Notes under the pieces: generated by a model
Told to the model about the DNA's origin: nothing
Seen by the model: the letters and a program-made list of their open reading frames with translations, nothing else
Databases searched by the model: none
In this document: positions 1 through 7,966 of the stretch, one piece after another
How positions within the stretch are numbered: position 1 is the first letter of the stretch
Layout of the letters: every line of letters begins with the position of its first letter
Assembly (NCBI GenBank): GCA_014860445.1
Contig: JACZJT010000012.1
Coordinates: 62,001-126,000 of the forward strand
Direction of reading: 5' to 3'
Source: Burkholderiales bacterium
GTDB taxonomy: Bacteria; Pseudomonadota; Gammaproteobacteria; Burkholderiales; SG8-39
DNA: 64,000 nucleotides
Position numbers and translations under genes: made by a program

Positions 1-633
1 ATCCGAATGGTCGCGCGTTCCAGTTATTCCGAAACGGCGGTGCTCGCGCTCACCTTCGCCGCGACCCTGCTTCTGGAACTCGAATTCGCGATTTTGGTCG
101 GGGTCACGCTGTCGCTGGTGGTCTATCTTAACCGGACGTCGCGCCCGACCATGCGCAGCTTGGTGCCGGACTCGCGCCAGACCGAGCGCAAGATGGTGTT
201 GGCGACCGAGGCGCAACTCCCCGAGTGCCCGCAACTCAAGATCCTTCTCATCGAGGGTTCGATCTATTTCGGCGCAGTAAACCATGTCGACACGCATTTC
301 GACATCCTGCGCGAAACGAGCCCGAGCCAGAAGCACCTGCTGCTCATGTCGAATAGCATCAATTTCATCGATGTCGCCGGCACCGAGTTGCTCGCGCACG
401 AGGCGGCACGCCGCTGGAATATGGGCGGGCAGCTTTACTTCTACGGGCTACGCCAGTCTGTGTACGACATGCTCGAGCGCAGCGGGCATCTCGACGAGAT
501 CGGTCGGGAAAATATCTTCACGGACAAATCCGAGGCGATCGGCACCGTGTTCACGCGCCTCGACCGCCTCGTCTGCAAAACCTGCCACGCGCGCATTTTC
601 AACGAATGCGCAACATTGCCTCCGCCCGCATAG
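1..633 (+). CDS. SulP-family anion permease, C-terminal part with STAS domain (5' end outside window)
   Basis: The frame is open to the left edge of the window, so this is the 3' end of a longer gene. The first 45 or so residues form the last hydrophobic helices (LLLELEFAILVGVTLSLVVYL), followed by a soluble domain of about 130 residues with the beta-alpha pattern of a STAS domain, including a SIYFG strand and the NFIDVAGTELL loop. SulP proteins are inner-membrane transporters or channels for sulfate, bicarbonate and related anions, and the STAS domain regulates them. The substrate cannot be told from this fragment. It converges with the gene at 656-1405 with only 22 nt between them. Confidence 0.85.
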   Translation: MRMVARSSYSETAVLALTFAATLLLELEFAILVGVTLSLVVYLNRTSRPTMRSLVPDSRQTERKMVLATEAQLPECPQLKILLIEGSIYFGAVNHVDTHFDILRETSPSQKHLLLMSNSINFIDVAGTELLAHEAARRWNMGGQLYFYGLRQSVYDMLERSGHLDEIGRENIFTDKSEAIGTVFTRLDRLVCKTCHARIFNECATLPPPA

Positions 634-655
634 CGTTGTGGGGGTTTTGCGCGCT

Positions 656-1405
656 CTATCGCCCGCGGCGAAACGGAATCGCGTTCAGCACCAGGCCCAG
701 CAGCATGGCCAGCAGCGTAAACAGGCTGCCGAAGAGCCAGGGGCGGTCGTGCGCGGCAACCCACACCCAACGCTCGATTCCGGACAAGTGCACGCGAAAA
801 CCGCCGGTGGTATGGCCGACCACTTTGCCGGACTTCACCAGCAGGGTTTCGATCGTGTAGTTCCCAACCTGCAAATCCGCCGGCAAGCGCATGTTGGCGA
901 TAAACAGCCGGTCTCCGAACACTCGGATGGCCGTGTCGTCTTCATGGTAATAACCCTGTTTCTCCTTGAGTCGAAGGAAGGCCTGACGCCAGTCTGACGC
1001 CGCATGCGCCTTTAATTGAGGCTCGACGCGCACCCAGACACCCTCAAGGCTCAGTCCATACTTCTGTTGCTCTTCGGGCGACAGGAGCGATGCGATCGGT
1101 GCGGTGGCATAGAGGAAAAGCAGGCTCGGCGCGTCCTCCATTTTCACCCTCTCGCCTTCGACCCAGAATGGTCCGAGCTTGGTCTCCCGCGACAGGGTCG
1201 CCTCCTGCTTCGGCCCCATAAGCTTGATAATCAGATCGCCCGACCGGCTCATCGCACCCACGGCCTCGACCGTGGTCCCGGCGAAATCCGTGGTGATTTT
1301 GACCTCGCTGATCGAGGGGGCGACGATCAGCGGCTCCTCTCCCCATGAGGGCGTCGACAACAAGAAGCCGAGCATCAGCGGCAGCAAGCGCGTCCAGCGT
1401 GCCAT
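656..1405 (-). CDS. TIGR02186-type membrane-anchored protein
   Basis: A 249-residue protein with an N-terminal signal peptide (LLPLMLGFLLSTPSWG), an extracytoplasmic beta-rich body and one C-terminal membrane helix (LFGSLFTLLAMLLGLVLNA) followed by a basic tail. It matches my memory of the TIGR02186 family, which has no known function and is often encoded beside TauE/SafE sulfite exporters. That is the case here: its ATG overlaps the exporter stop codon by one base (TGATG), so translation is probably coupled. The frame continues far upstream of this ATG, but that part is antisense-like shadow of the exporter gene. A role as a partner of the exporter is inference. Confidence 0.75.
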   Translation of the reverse strand: MARWTRLLPLMLGFLLSTPSWGEEPLIVAPSISEVKITTDFAGTTVEAVGAMSRSGDLIIKLMGPKQEATLSRETKLGPFWVEGERVKMEDAPSLLFLYATAPIASLLSPEEQQKYGLSLEGVWVRVEPQLKAHAASDWRQAFLRLKEKQGYYHEDDTAIRVFGDRLFIANMRLPADLQVGNYTIETLLVKSGKVVGHTTGGFRVHLSGIERWVWVAAHDRPWLFGSLFTLLAMLLGLVLNAIPFRRGR

Positions 1406-2385
1406 CAGCGCACCTCCACCGTCATGCCGTAGATGTCGCCCGGCGGAATCAGCAGGGTCACGATCATCTTGATGGCCACCGCGACCACGACCAGCGCGAG
1501 GATGAGGCGCAGCTTCTCCGCAGGCAGGCGCGCACCGAGCCGCGCACCGAATTTGGTCCCGATCACCGAGCCCAGGATAAGAATGATCGCGAGAAAGGGA
1601 TCGACCGAATGATTGATGCCGGCCTGCATGATACTCACCGCAGCGGTGGTGAACAGCAGCTGGAACAAGGAAGTGCCGACGACGATCTTGGTCGGCATCT
1701 TGAGCGCATAGATCATGATCGGCACCATAATGAAGCCGCCACCTACCCCCATCAGCGAGGTAAGGATGCCGACGACAGCGCCCAGGATCAGCGGACCGGC
1801 GATTGACATGCGCACGCCGGATGCGGGGAAGCTCGTCTGCCAGGGCATGCGCGCCACCCAGGTACGCAGCAGCGAATTCGACTCGGCAGATGCGCTCCGC
1901 TCCTTCTTGACCGGCGCGGCTGAGCGAAAGACAGCCCGCAACGATTCGATCAGCATGCTTACGCCGATGAAGCCGAGCAGGACCACATAGAGAAACACGA
2001 CCACGTTGCCGAACTGGCCCGAGCGCAGCAGTACCTTGGCGAGATAGACGCCGCCCCCGCCGCCGAGCCAGCTGCCTATCAGCAGAACCAGCCCCATCTT
2101 GAAATCGATGTTGCCGTTGCGCCAATGCAGAAAGCTCGCGCCGGAGGCCGTTCCCGCCATCTGTGCCGCACCGCTGGAGACCGCTACAATGGGGGGTATC
2201 CCGGTGAAAATGAGCAGGGGGGTGATCAGGAAACCGCCACCCACTCCGACCAGGCCGGAAAGAAAGCCTACCAGAGCGCCGTAGAGCGAAATCAGGACGA
2301 TATTGACGTCCATGTGCGCGATCGGCAGGAAAAATTCCATGAATGTTTTCGAAGTGATGAACAATAGTGCGAAGCGAGCAAGCAT
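1405..2385 (-). CDS. TauE/SafE-family exporter (DUF81)
   Basis: A polytopic membrane protein of up to 326 residues with the two glycine-rich repeats of the TauE/SafE family (GFLSGLVGVGGGFLITPLL near the N-terminus and GILTSLMGVGGGFIMVPIM in the middle). The family exports sulfite, sulfoacetate and related sulfur compounds. The start at 2385 has a GCGGG sequence upstream. Internal ATGs at 2340 and 2313 are possible and would place the start closer to the first conserved helix. It is translationally coupled to the TIGR02186-type gene downstream. With the SulP transporter nearby, a role in sulfur-anion traffic is plausible but not shown. Confidence 0.87.
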   Translation of the reverse strand: MLARFALLFITSKTFMEFFLPIAHMDVNIVLISLYGALVGFLSGLVGVGGGFLITPLLIFTGIPPIVAVSSGAAQMAGTASGASFLHWRNGNIDFKMGLVLLIGSWLGGGGGVYLAKVLLRSGQFGNVVVFLYVVLLGFIGVSMLIESLRAVFRSAAPVKKERSASAESNSLLRTWVARMPWQTSFPASGVRMSIAGPLILGAVVGILTSLMGVGGGFIMVPIMIYALKMPTKIVVGTSLFQLLFTTAAVSIMQAGINHSVDPFLAIILILGSVIGTKFGARLGARLPAEKLRLILALVVVAVAIKMIVTLLIPPGDIYGMTVEVR

Positions 2386-2454
2386 TTTACCCGCTAGTAC
2401 TGCCTTCCCGCGGCGGATCGATCAATTTTGCCCGATGGGCCTCGCAAGCACCCG

Positions 2455-3102
2455 ATGAGATTGGCAGTCGGTAGCGCTCGCGGCGCGCTCCGCAAGCTGC
2501 GGTACGCCCTGATGCTGCTGCTTGGGACGTGCGCACTTGCCGCCTGCGGCGGTGACGCCGCTAGGCTGTCGCGCTTGCCCGCAGACGCCGTCGTGCTCGC
2601 CTTCGGCGACAGTCTCACCTTCGGCACCGGCGCGCAGCCGGAGGCGAGCTATCCGGCGGTCCTGGAGACGCTCATCGCGCGCAAGGTGTGGAAGGCGGGC
2701 GTGCCCGGCGAGGTGAGCGCCGCCGGCCTCGCGCGGCTGCCCTCGGCGCTCGATTACTATCAGCCCCGACTGCTCATACTATGTCACGGCGGCAACGATT
2801 TTCTGCGCAAACTCGGCGACGCGCAGGCCGCGGAAAACCTGCGCGCCATGATCCGCATCGCAAAGCAAAGGGGCGTGGAGGTGATGTTGATCGCCGTGCC
2901 CAAACCCGGTTTGTTCCCCTCGCCCCCGGATTTCTATGCCGAAATCGCCAAGGAGTTCGGCCTGCCCTACGAAGACGCCGCACTGAAGACCATTTTGCGC
3001 GACAACGAATTGAAATCCGACATCGCGCATCCCAACGCCAGGGGCTACGCGAAGCTGGCACAGGCGGTGGCCGCGCTGTTGAAGAAAAGCGGTGCCGTCT
3101 AG
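2455..3102 (+). CDS. GDSL/SGNH-family lipoprotein esterase
   Basis: About 215 residues. The N-terminus has basic residues, a hydrophobic stretch and a lipobox ending ALAAC, which predicts a lipoprotein. SGNH blocks follow: FGDSLTFG with the nucleophilic Ser, a GGND block, and a C-terminal D-I-A-H-P-N block with the Asp/His pair. This resembles TesA-type arylesterase / lysophospholipase I enzymes, here predicted to be attached to a membrane facing the periplasm. The usual block II Asn before the conserved Gly reads KAGVPG rather than NAG, a small deviation. A TTG at 2428 would add nine residues. I prefer the ATG at 2455 because it gives a normal signal peptide, although neither start has a clear ribosome binding site. 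Confidence 0.8.
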   Translation: MRLAVGSARGALRKLRYALMLLLGTCALAACGGDAARLSRLPADAVVLAFGDSLTFGTGAQPEASYPAVLETLIARKVWKAGVPGEVSAAGLARLPSALDYYQPRLLILCHGGNDFLRKLGDAQAAENLRAMIRIAKQRGVEVMLIAVPKPGLFPSPPDFYAEIAKEFGLPYEDAALKTILRDNELKSDIAHPNARGYAKLAQAVAALLKKSGAV

Positions 3103-3175
3103 GGTCCGTTTCAGCCGCGACCATTCTTCATCCACGGGCGCGAAAATCGCAACTCGAATGAACCAGGAGCAAAGC

Positions 3176-3931
3176 ATGTTTGATCTGACAGGCAAGGTCG
3201 CACTGATCACCGGTTCGACCAAGGGCATCGGCAAATCCATCGCCGAGGAATTGGCGAAAGCGGGCGCCAAAGTGGTGATTTCCAGCCGCAAGGCCGATGC
3301 CTGCGAGGAAGTGACGCGCGAGTTCACCGGCAAGGGCTACGCGGCGATTTCGATTCCCTGCAATATCGCGCACAAGGAGCAGTTGCAGCAACTCGTCGAT
3401 GCGACCATGAAACATTGGGGAAAGATCGACATCCTGGTTTGCAACGCCGCCGCCAACCCCGTGTACGGGCCCACAGCCCAGACCGGTGACGAGGTGTTCG
3501 ACAAGATCATGGGCAACAACATCAAGAGCAACTGGTGGTTGTGCAATATGGTGATTCCGCAGATGGCCGAACGCAGGGACGGCGCGGTGATCATCGTTTC
3601 CAGCATCGCCGCGATCAAAGGCAATACCGTTATCGGCCTGTACGGTGTGTCCAAGGCGGCCGACGCGGCCTTGGTCAGAAACTACGCCTGCGAGTGGGGG
3701 CCGTCGAATATTCGCGTCAACGCGATTCTGCCCGGTCTGATCAAGACCGATTTCGCCCGGGCGCTGTGGGAAAACGAAAAAGCGCGCAAGGCGCGCGAAG
3801 CGATCACGCCGCTGCGGCGCCTGGGGGAGGCAGAGGAAATAGGCGGCATCGCCGTGTTCCTTGCCTCCCGCGCCGGCTCCTTCGTCACCGGGCAAACGAT
3901 CATCGCCGACGGCGGCGTGACCATCGCCTGA
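3176..3931 (+). CDS. Short-chain dehydrogenase/reductase (SDR)
   Basis: A 251-residue classical SDR oxidoreductase. The dinucleotide-binding motif TGSTKGIG is at residues 12-19, the NAA motif near 90, the catalytic Ser at 142/143 and the YxxxK pair as YGVSK (Tyr156, Lys160). The C-terminal FVTGQTIIADGG is typical of the FabG-like branch. The start at 3176 is chosen because an AGGAG lies 6 nt upstream; the ATG at 3158 lies before that site and has none of its own. The substrate is unknown. The gene stands alone and converges on the nitrile hydratase-like cluster with a 25-nt gap. Confidence 0.9.
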   Translation: MFDLTGKVALITGSTKGIGKSIAEELAKAGAKVVISSRKADACEEVTREFTGKGYAAISIPCNIAHKEQLQQLVDATMKHWGKIDILVCNAAANPVYGPTAQTGDEVFDKIMGNNIKSNWWLCNMVIPQMAERRDGAVIIVSSIAAIKGNTVIGLYGVSKAADAALVRNYACEWGPSNIRVNAILPGLIKTDFARALWENEKARKAREAITPLRRLGEAEEIGGIAVFLASRAGSFVTGQTIIADGGVTIA

Positions 3932-3956
3932 AGCGAAATATCTCGGCCGGCAGCGG

Positions 3957-4562
3957 CTAGCCCTGTGCATCCACCATCGTCACGCCAATCAGGCTGTCAC
4001 GCGTCACCAGTTGCGCCAGTTGCTCTTCATCGAGACGTTCGGTCCCGGCCGGTCGCAGCGGCAAGACCATATAGCGCATATCGGCAGTGGAATCGTGGAC
4101 GCGGATCTCGACCTCGTCGGGGATGCGGGTGCCAAACTCCTGCAGCACCTTGCGCGGTTCGCGCACCACGCGACTCCTGTAATCACGGCTCTTGTACCAT
4201 TCGGGCGGCAGACCGAGCAGCATGCGCGGGTAGCACGAGCAAAGGGTGCACACGATCACGTTGTGCACGGACGGCGTGTCCTCGAGCACGATCAGGCGCA
4301 GAGGACCGACGGCAAAACCGAGTTCCTCCGCCGCCGCCGAGCCGTCCTTCAGCACGCGTGACTTGTAATCCGGATCGAGCCAGGCGCGCGCCACCATTTT
4401 TGCGCCCCGCCCCGGATCGCGGCTGTCCATGGCCTTGACTTCGCGCTCGACGTCGGCGCCGCTGAACACTCCCTTGAGGATCAGCAGCTCCTCTATCGCG
4501 CTTTGCATGCGGCGATAGTAGCCGCGGCTGTCCTGCGCGTCCTGTTCCTGCTGCCGGTTCAT
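3957..4562 (-). CDS. Cobalt-type nitrile hydratase alpha subunit / thiocyanate hydrolase gamma-like subunit
   Basis: A 201-residue protein with the metal-claw motif V-C-T-L-C-S-C (Cys105, Cys108, Ser109, Cys110). Thr after the first Cys is the signature of cobalt-type rather than iron-type enzymes. The surroundings (LGLPPEWYKS, VRVHDSTADMRYMVLPLRPAGTE, LVTRDSLIGV) match the NHase alpha family along its whole length. It hydrates nitriles to amides or, in thiocyanate hydrolase, converts thiocyanate to COS and ammonia. Its ATG overlaps the stop of the upstream beta-like gene (ATGA). No dedicated activator gene of the NHase beta-like or P15K type is visible nearby. I cannot decide the substrate from the sequence. 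The adjacent amidase favours nitriles, while the split beta subunit recalls thiocyanate hydrolase. Confidence 0.87.
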   Translation of the reverse strand: MNRQQEQDAQDSRGYYRRMQSAIEELLILKGVFSGADVEREVKAMDSRDPGRGAKMVARAWLDPDYKSRVLKDGSAAAEELGFAVGPLRLIVLEDTPSVHNVIVCTLCSCYPRMLLGLPPEWYKSRDYRSRVVREPRKVLQEFGTRIPDEVEIRVHDSTADMRYMVLPLRPAGTERLDEEQLAQLVTRDSLIGVTMVDAQG

Positions 4563-4861
4563 CGCGCCTCCAGCCAGTGCTGAAAAATTTCGATCTCGAC
4601 CGCGTCGCCGGCATTGCCTTCGTAATCCCGCCACAACTCGCGACAAAGAAAGCGCACGCGGTACAGGGGCTGCACAGGCAGGCCGTCGCGGTTGTAGGCG
4701 AGTTCTTCCGGATTGGCAAAATTGCCGCAGATGCGCTCGATCACGCCGTTATGGCCGCGGCAGTACCAGGGTGTGCGCACATGCCCCGGCGGATCGGCGC
4801 GGCGCACCTGCACCCGTGAGCCCGGTCCAAAGCGCGCCGGCACGGCTTCAGGCACGCTCAT
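4559..4861 (-). CDS. Nitrile hydratase beta subunit, C-terminal-domain protein (split beta; thiocyanate hydrolase alpha-like)
   Basis: A 100-residue protein equal to the C-terminal SH3-like half of NHase beta: FGPGSRVQVRR, then PPGHVRTPWYCRGHNGVIE, a Gly-rich turn, QPLYRVRF and ELWRDYEG before a final EIFQHWLEA. Full NHase beta subunits are about 220 residues, whereas here the two halves are separate genes. The start at 4861 has a GAGGA about 7 nt upstream. An ATG at 4900 would extend into the neighbour. It overlaps the N-terminal-half gene by 14 nt and the alpha gene by 4 nt. The arrangement matches scnB-scnA-scnC of thiocyanate hydrolase and other three-subunit NHases. A frameshift in one fused gene is the alternative, but this gene has its own start signal. 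Confidence 0.8.
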   Translation of the reverse strand: MSVPEAVPARFGPGSRVQVRRADPPGHVRTPWYCRGHNGVIERICGNFANPEELAYNRDGLPVQPLYRVRFLCRELWRDYEGNAGDAVEIEIFQHWLEAR

Positions 4862-5159
4862 CGCGATCCTCGATTTCCGCCATCTTGCGGCCCAGTTCAT
4901 CGATGCTGATCACACCGCGCTGGATTAGGGTCTGCGAGATCGAATGCATCCAGCGCTCATAGTAGCCCATGCGATCGTACGCATCCGCACCGAGGCTCTC
5001 GATATTTCTGCGCAGCTCATCGACCTTGAGCAACTGTCGCTCCTTGTCCGAGAGCAGCATCATCAGCGCGTCGACGCGCTTCTCCCACATTTCGTACTCG
5101 TGCTCGTCCGGTTCGCATCGGCCGGCCGGCAACCCGCCCATGTCGTGATGGCTGCGCAT
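4848..5159 (-). CDS. Nitrile hydratase beta subunit, N-terminal-domain protein (split beta; thiocyanate hydrolase beta-like)
   Basis: A 103-residue helical protein matching the N-terminal half of NHase beta: HHDMGG near the start, WEKRVDALMMLL in the middle, then RRNIESL, YYERWMHSISQTLIQRGVIS and a final DEL segment. The start at 5159 is set by a strong ribosome binding site (GGGAGGAG just upstream). An ATG at 5207 would add 16 residues without such a site. It is the first gene of the three-subunit set, lying 102 nt downstream of the amidase stop. That gap contains a large inverted repeat. The order N-half, C-half, alpha is that of thiocyanate hydrolase operons. Confidence 0.8.
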   Translation of the reverse strand: MRSHHDMGGLPAGRCEPDEHEYEMWEKRVDALMMLLSDKERQLLKVDELRRNIESLGADAYDRMGYYERWMHSISQTLIQRGVISIDELGRKMAEIEDRDERA

Positions 5160-5215
5160 AATCTCCTCCCGCGAGCGAATTAACGCATGAGTGGATATTT
5201 CCCTCATGCTCCCCT

Positions 5216-5261
5216 AATTCAGGGCCGTTTCGACAATGCTGAAACGGCCCGGTCCTGAATT
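5216..5261 (-). promoter_or_regulatory. Large inverted repeat between amidase and the nitrile hydratase-like genes
   Basis: A perfect 10-bp stem (GGGCCGTTTC at 5222-5231 with GAAACGGCCC at 5241-5250, loop of 9 nt) is flanked by a second pair of arms, AATTCAGG at 5216-5223 and CCTGAATT at 5254-5261, separated by a small bulge. It begins directly after the amidase stop codon. There is no T-tract, so it is not a standard intrinsic terminator. It could be an RNA stabiliser, an attenuator or an operator that sets different levels for the amidase and the downstream subunits. Confidence 0.6.
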
Positions 5262-6683
5262 CTACAGCGCGTCCGCCATCGGCGGACGGCGCTTCCAAAG
5301 CTGCGTTGACTGTTCGAATGCGTAGGCCAGCTGCAGCACGCCGAAATCATCCTGGTGGCGTCCGACGATCTGCACGCCCACCGGCAAGCCGTCCGCGGTA
5401 AAGCCACAGGGTACCGAGATTGCCGGGTGGCCTGTAATCGTAATGTAGTAGCAGGATTTCATCCAGTCTATGTAGGTCTCCATCGCCACGCCTTCTATTT
5501 CGTTCACATAGGGCACATCGACGTCGAACGGCGGAACCTGGTTCACCGGCAGGATCAGAAACTCGTAGCGCTGCATGAAATTGCGCATGCGCTCGAATAG
5601 CGCGGTGCGCTTTGCTTCCGCAGCGCCTACGCTCGGACCCGTGAGCTTCCGGCCGACCTCGATATTCCAGATCACCGTGTCCTTGAGCAGGTCGCGGTGA
5701 CGGTCCAGATGCTCGCCGTAGGAAAGCTCGAATTGCCAGGCGCGCAAGGTCTTGAATATCCCGTCCGCGTCCGACAAGTCGGGCGTGGCATCTTCCACGG
5801 AGCAGCCGAGCGCGGCGAAGCTCGGTCGCTGCGAAGCCAGCACCGCGGCAACGCGCGCATCCAGCGGCAGCCCGCCCAGATCGGCGCTCCAGGCGATGCG
5901 CACTCCCTTGAAGTCGCGCACCAGCGGCCGCGCAAACGCGCTGCCCGGCTCGGCGATCGCGATGGGGCTTCTTGCATCCCAGCCAGCGATCACGCTCAGC
6001 ATCAGCGCGCAATCCTCGACGGTGCGCGCCATCGGGCCTTCCACGCCGAGCGTGCTCCAGCCGGTTTTCGCCGGCCAGACCGGCACCCGCCCGGGCGAAG
6101 TGCGCAGGCCGACGATATTGCAGAAATTCGCCGGACAGCGCAGCGATCCACCCATGTCGCTCCCGTCGGCGAGGGGCACCATGCCGGCAGCCAGTGCGAC
6201 CGCCGCCCCCCCGGAAGAACCGCCGCAGGTCTTGCTGCTGTCGTAGGGATTGAGGGTTTTGCCGAATACCGCGTTGAAAGTCTGCGAACCGGCGCCAAAC
6301 TCGGGTGTATTGGTCTTGCCTATGGAAATCGCCCCCGCCGCCTGCAATCGATCCACGATCAGCAGGTTCCGGTCGGGGACAAAGTCCTTGAAAATCGACG
6401 AGCCGAAGGTCGTGCGCATGCCGCGGGTCAGAAACAGATCCTTGTGCGCGACGGGCAGGCCGTGCAATGCCGCGAGCGTTTCGCCGCGCGCCTGCTTCTC
6501 GTCGGCTGCGAGCGCCTGCGCCATGGCCTGCTCGGCATGCAGCGTGACGATGGCATTGAGTTTCGGGTTGAGGCGCTCGATCTGCGCGAGCGACGCCTGC
6601 ATCAGTTCGCGTGCCGACAGGTCCTTGCGCCGGATGCGCCGGGACAATTCGGTCGCCGGCAGAAAGCAGATATCTTCTTTCAT
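5262..6683 (-). CDS. Amidase-signature family amidohydrolase
   Basis: A 473-residue enzyme of the amidase-signature family, hydrolysing an amide to acid and ammonia. The catalytic triad is visible: Lys81 (AHKDLF), the cis-Ser in GGSSGG (about Ser156) and the nucleophile Ser180 in GSDMGGS. Length and the C-terminal GHPAISVPCGF segment are normal for the family, which also includes GatA and fatty-acid amide hydrolases. It is not GatA, because no gatB or gatC is present. It lies on the same strand just upstream of the split nitrile hydratase-like genes, so together they could take a nitrile through an amide to an acid. A LysR regulator gene lies 95 nt upstream. Confidence 0.88.
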   Translation of the reverse strand: MKEDICFLPATELSRRIRRKDLSARELMQASLAQIERLNPKLNAIVTLHAEQAMAQALAADEKQARGETLAALHGLPVAHKDLFLTRGMRTTFGSSIFKDFVPDRNLLIVDRLQAAGAISIGKTNTPEFGAGSQTFNAVFGKTLNPYDSSKTCGGSSGGAAVALAAGMVPLADGSDMGGSLRCPANFCNIVGLRTSPGRVPVWPAKTGWSTLGVEGPMARTVEDCALMLSVIAGWDARSPIAIAEPGSAFARPLVRDFKGVRIAWSADLGGLPLDARVAAVLASQRPSFAALGCSVEDATPDLSDADGIFKTLRAWQFELSYGEHLDRHRDLLKDTVIWNIEVGRKLTGPSVGAAEAKRTALFERMRNFMQRYEFLILPVNQVPPFDVDVPYVNEIEGVAMETYIDWMKSCYYITITGHPAISVPCGFTADGLPVGVQIVGRHQDDFGVLQLAYAFEQSTQLWKRRPPMADAL

Positions 6684-6778
6684 CCTGCACGTCCAGTATG
6701 GTTCACGCAGATTCTATCAGGCAAGCCCGAGCGCGCCGGTTCGTGACCCGGTGTTGATGAAATGAGATATGGCGTGCG

Positions 6779-7687
6779 TTATTTCGGCGGACGACTCGCG
6801 AGTTCCAGCAACGCGTCGCGCAGCCACTGCTGGGCCGGATCGCGCTCATTGCGCTCATGCCAGATCTCGCCGACGGTGAATCCTTCGAGGTCGAGCGGCG
6901 GCTCGAAAATGCGCAGTTTTTTCGCGTAACCTCGCGCCAGGCGCTCGGGCAGCGCGCTGATCATGTCCGAACGCGCAAGAATTTCCGGAACCAGCAGAAA
7001 ATGCGGCACCGACAGACGCACGCGGCGCTTCCTACCCAACGCGGCCAGCGCCCCATCAATCTGGGTGCTGAATCCGCTGCCGGGTACGGAGACCCGGATG
7101 TGCTCCAGGCTGCAGAACGTGTCCAACGTCAGGTGGGCGCCTACCCCCGGATGGTCGCGCCGTACCACAGACACGATGCGCTCCATATAAAGCGGCCGCA
7201 CGTGCAGACCGGCGGGGGCGTTCTGCAGCCCGGTGATGCAAAGGTCGACATCGCCACTTTCCATCTGCTTTGCCACCAACGGCAGATCGAGCGCGCTTAC
7301 TTCCAGCCGCACCCCGGGGGCTTTGCGCTCCAGGTAGTCCACCAGTTTCGGCACCAGGGCGTATTCGACGTAGTCCGAGGACGAAAGACGAAAAGTGTGT
7401 TCCGCGCTGGCCGCATCGAATGCCGCGCGCGGCTGAACGATTGCGTCTATCTCGTCCAGCACCCGCCGCACCGGACCCAGCAGTTCCAGGGCCCGCGGCG
7501 TCGGCAGCATGCCCCGGGCGCTGCGCAACAGCAGGGGATCACCGAATAGCTCACGCAAACGCGCGAGCAGTGCGCTCGCCGCCGGTTGCGACAGATGCAG
7601 ACGCACCGCGGCACGCGATACATTGCGCTCGGCCAGCAGCGCGTCAAGCGCGACCAGCAGGTTAAGATCGATATTTCGTATATCCAT
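6779..7687 (-). CDS. LysR-family transcriptional regulator
   Basis: A 302-residue protein with the LysR winged helix-turn-helix at residues 9-68 (DLNLLVALDALLAERNVSRAA, then LHLSQPAASALLARLRELF) and a periplasmic-binding-protein-like effector domain after residue 90. The phrasing of the N-terminus and effector domain is close to the NodD/SyrM-like subgroup. It is transcribed in the same direction as the downstream amidase rather than divergently, so it may be co-transcribed with it or control it from an upstream site. Control of the amidase/nitrile hydratase-like genes is inference from position. Confidence 0.88.
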   Translation of the reverse strand: MDIRNIDLNLLVALDALLAERNVSRAAVRLHLSQPAASALLARLRELFGDPLLLRSARGMLPTPRALELLGPVRRVLDEIDAIVQPRAAFDAASAEHTFRLSSSDYVEYALVPKLVDYLERKAPGVRLEVSALDLPLVAKQMESGDVDLCITGLQNAPAGLHVRPLYMERIVSVVRRDHPGVGAHLTLDTFCSLEHIRVSVPGSGFSTQIDGALAALGRKRRVRLSVPHFLLVPEILARSDMISALPERLARGYAKKLRIFEPPLDLEGFTVGEIWHERNERDPAQQWLRDALLELASRPPK

Positions 7688-7779
7688 GAGACAGATATAG
7701 TAAATCTAAAAAATCGATTCGACAAATAGTTAAGCAGTCCTTAGACTCGGTCCATGTCGAATTTGGGTGCATTACGACC

Positions 7780-7914
7780 ATGAATTTCGGGGTAGCCAAA
7801 GTACTAGCAGGTTATGCGACCGCCAGCGCCGCCGCACTGGCTACTTCGGTGAAACTGGCCTGCATATTGGGCGGGCAGGCGGCAATTACATTTAGCGGGA
7901 GCTTTTTCCGCTAA
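7780..7914 (+). CDS. Possible small protein of 44 residues, unknown
   Basis: An ATG-initiated frame in the 320-base gap between the LysR gene and the glycosyltransferase genes, on the opposite strand to both. The product is alanine/glycine-rich and mostly hydrophobic (MNFGVAKVLAGYATASAAAL at the start, ending SGSFFR). No ribosome binding site is evident. What speaks for expression is the strong plus-strand terminator 50 nt after the stop codon. The last codons form a small hairpin (TAGCGG...CCGCTA). It may be a small membrane peptide or the internal part of a non-coding RNA. I do not recognise it. Confidence 0.25.
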   Translation: MNFGVAKVLAGYATASAAALATSVKLACILGGQAAITFSGSFFR

Positions 7915-7966
7915 CAGGGAATACAGCGGTAACGTCTTCGCGGGTCCTCCTCCTCTCCCCCGCGTG

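Noticed and set aside
1406-2125. N-terminal extension of the TIGR02186-type frame
   Set aside because: The extension runs through the exporter gene and lacks sense as a protein. The ATG at 1405 gives a normal signal peptide.
4559-5159. A frameshifted single nitrile hydratase beta gene
   Set aside because: Both halves have their own start signals and full conserved domains, and the gene order matches known three-subunit enzymes, so a natural split is more likely. Kept as the alternative explanation.
5347-6690. A 447-codon frame within the amidase gene in another frame
   Set aside because: Arg/Ala-rich shadow. The amidase frame holds the complete catalytic triad.
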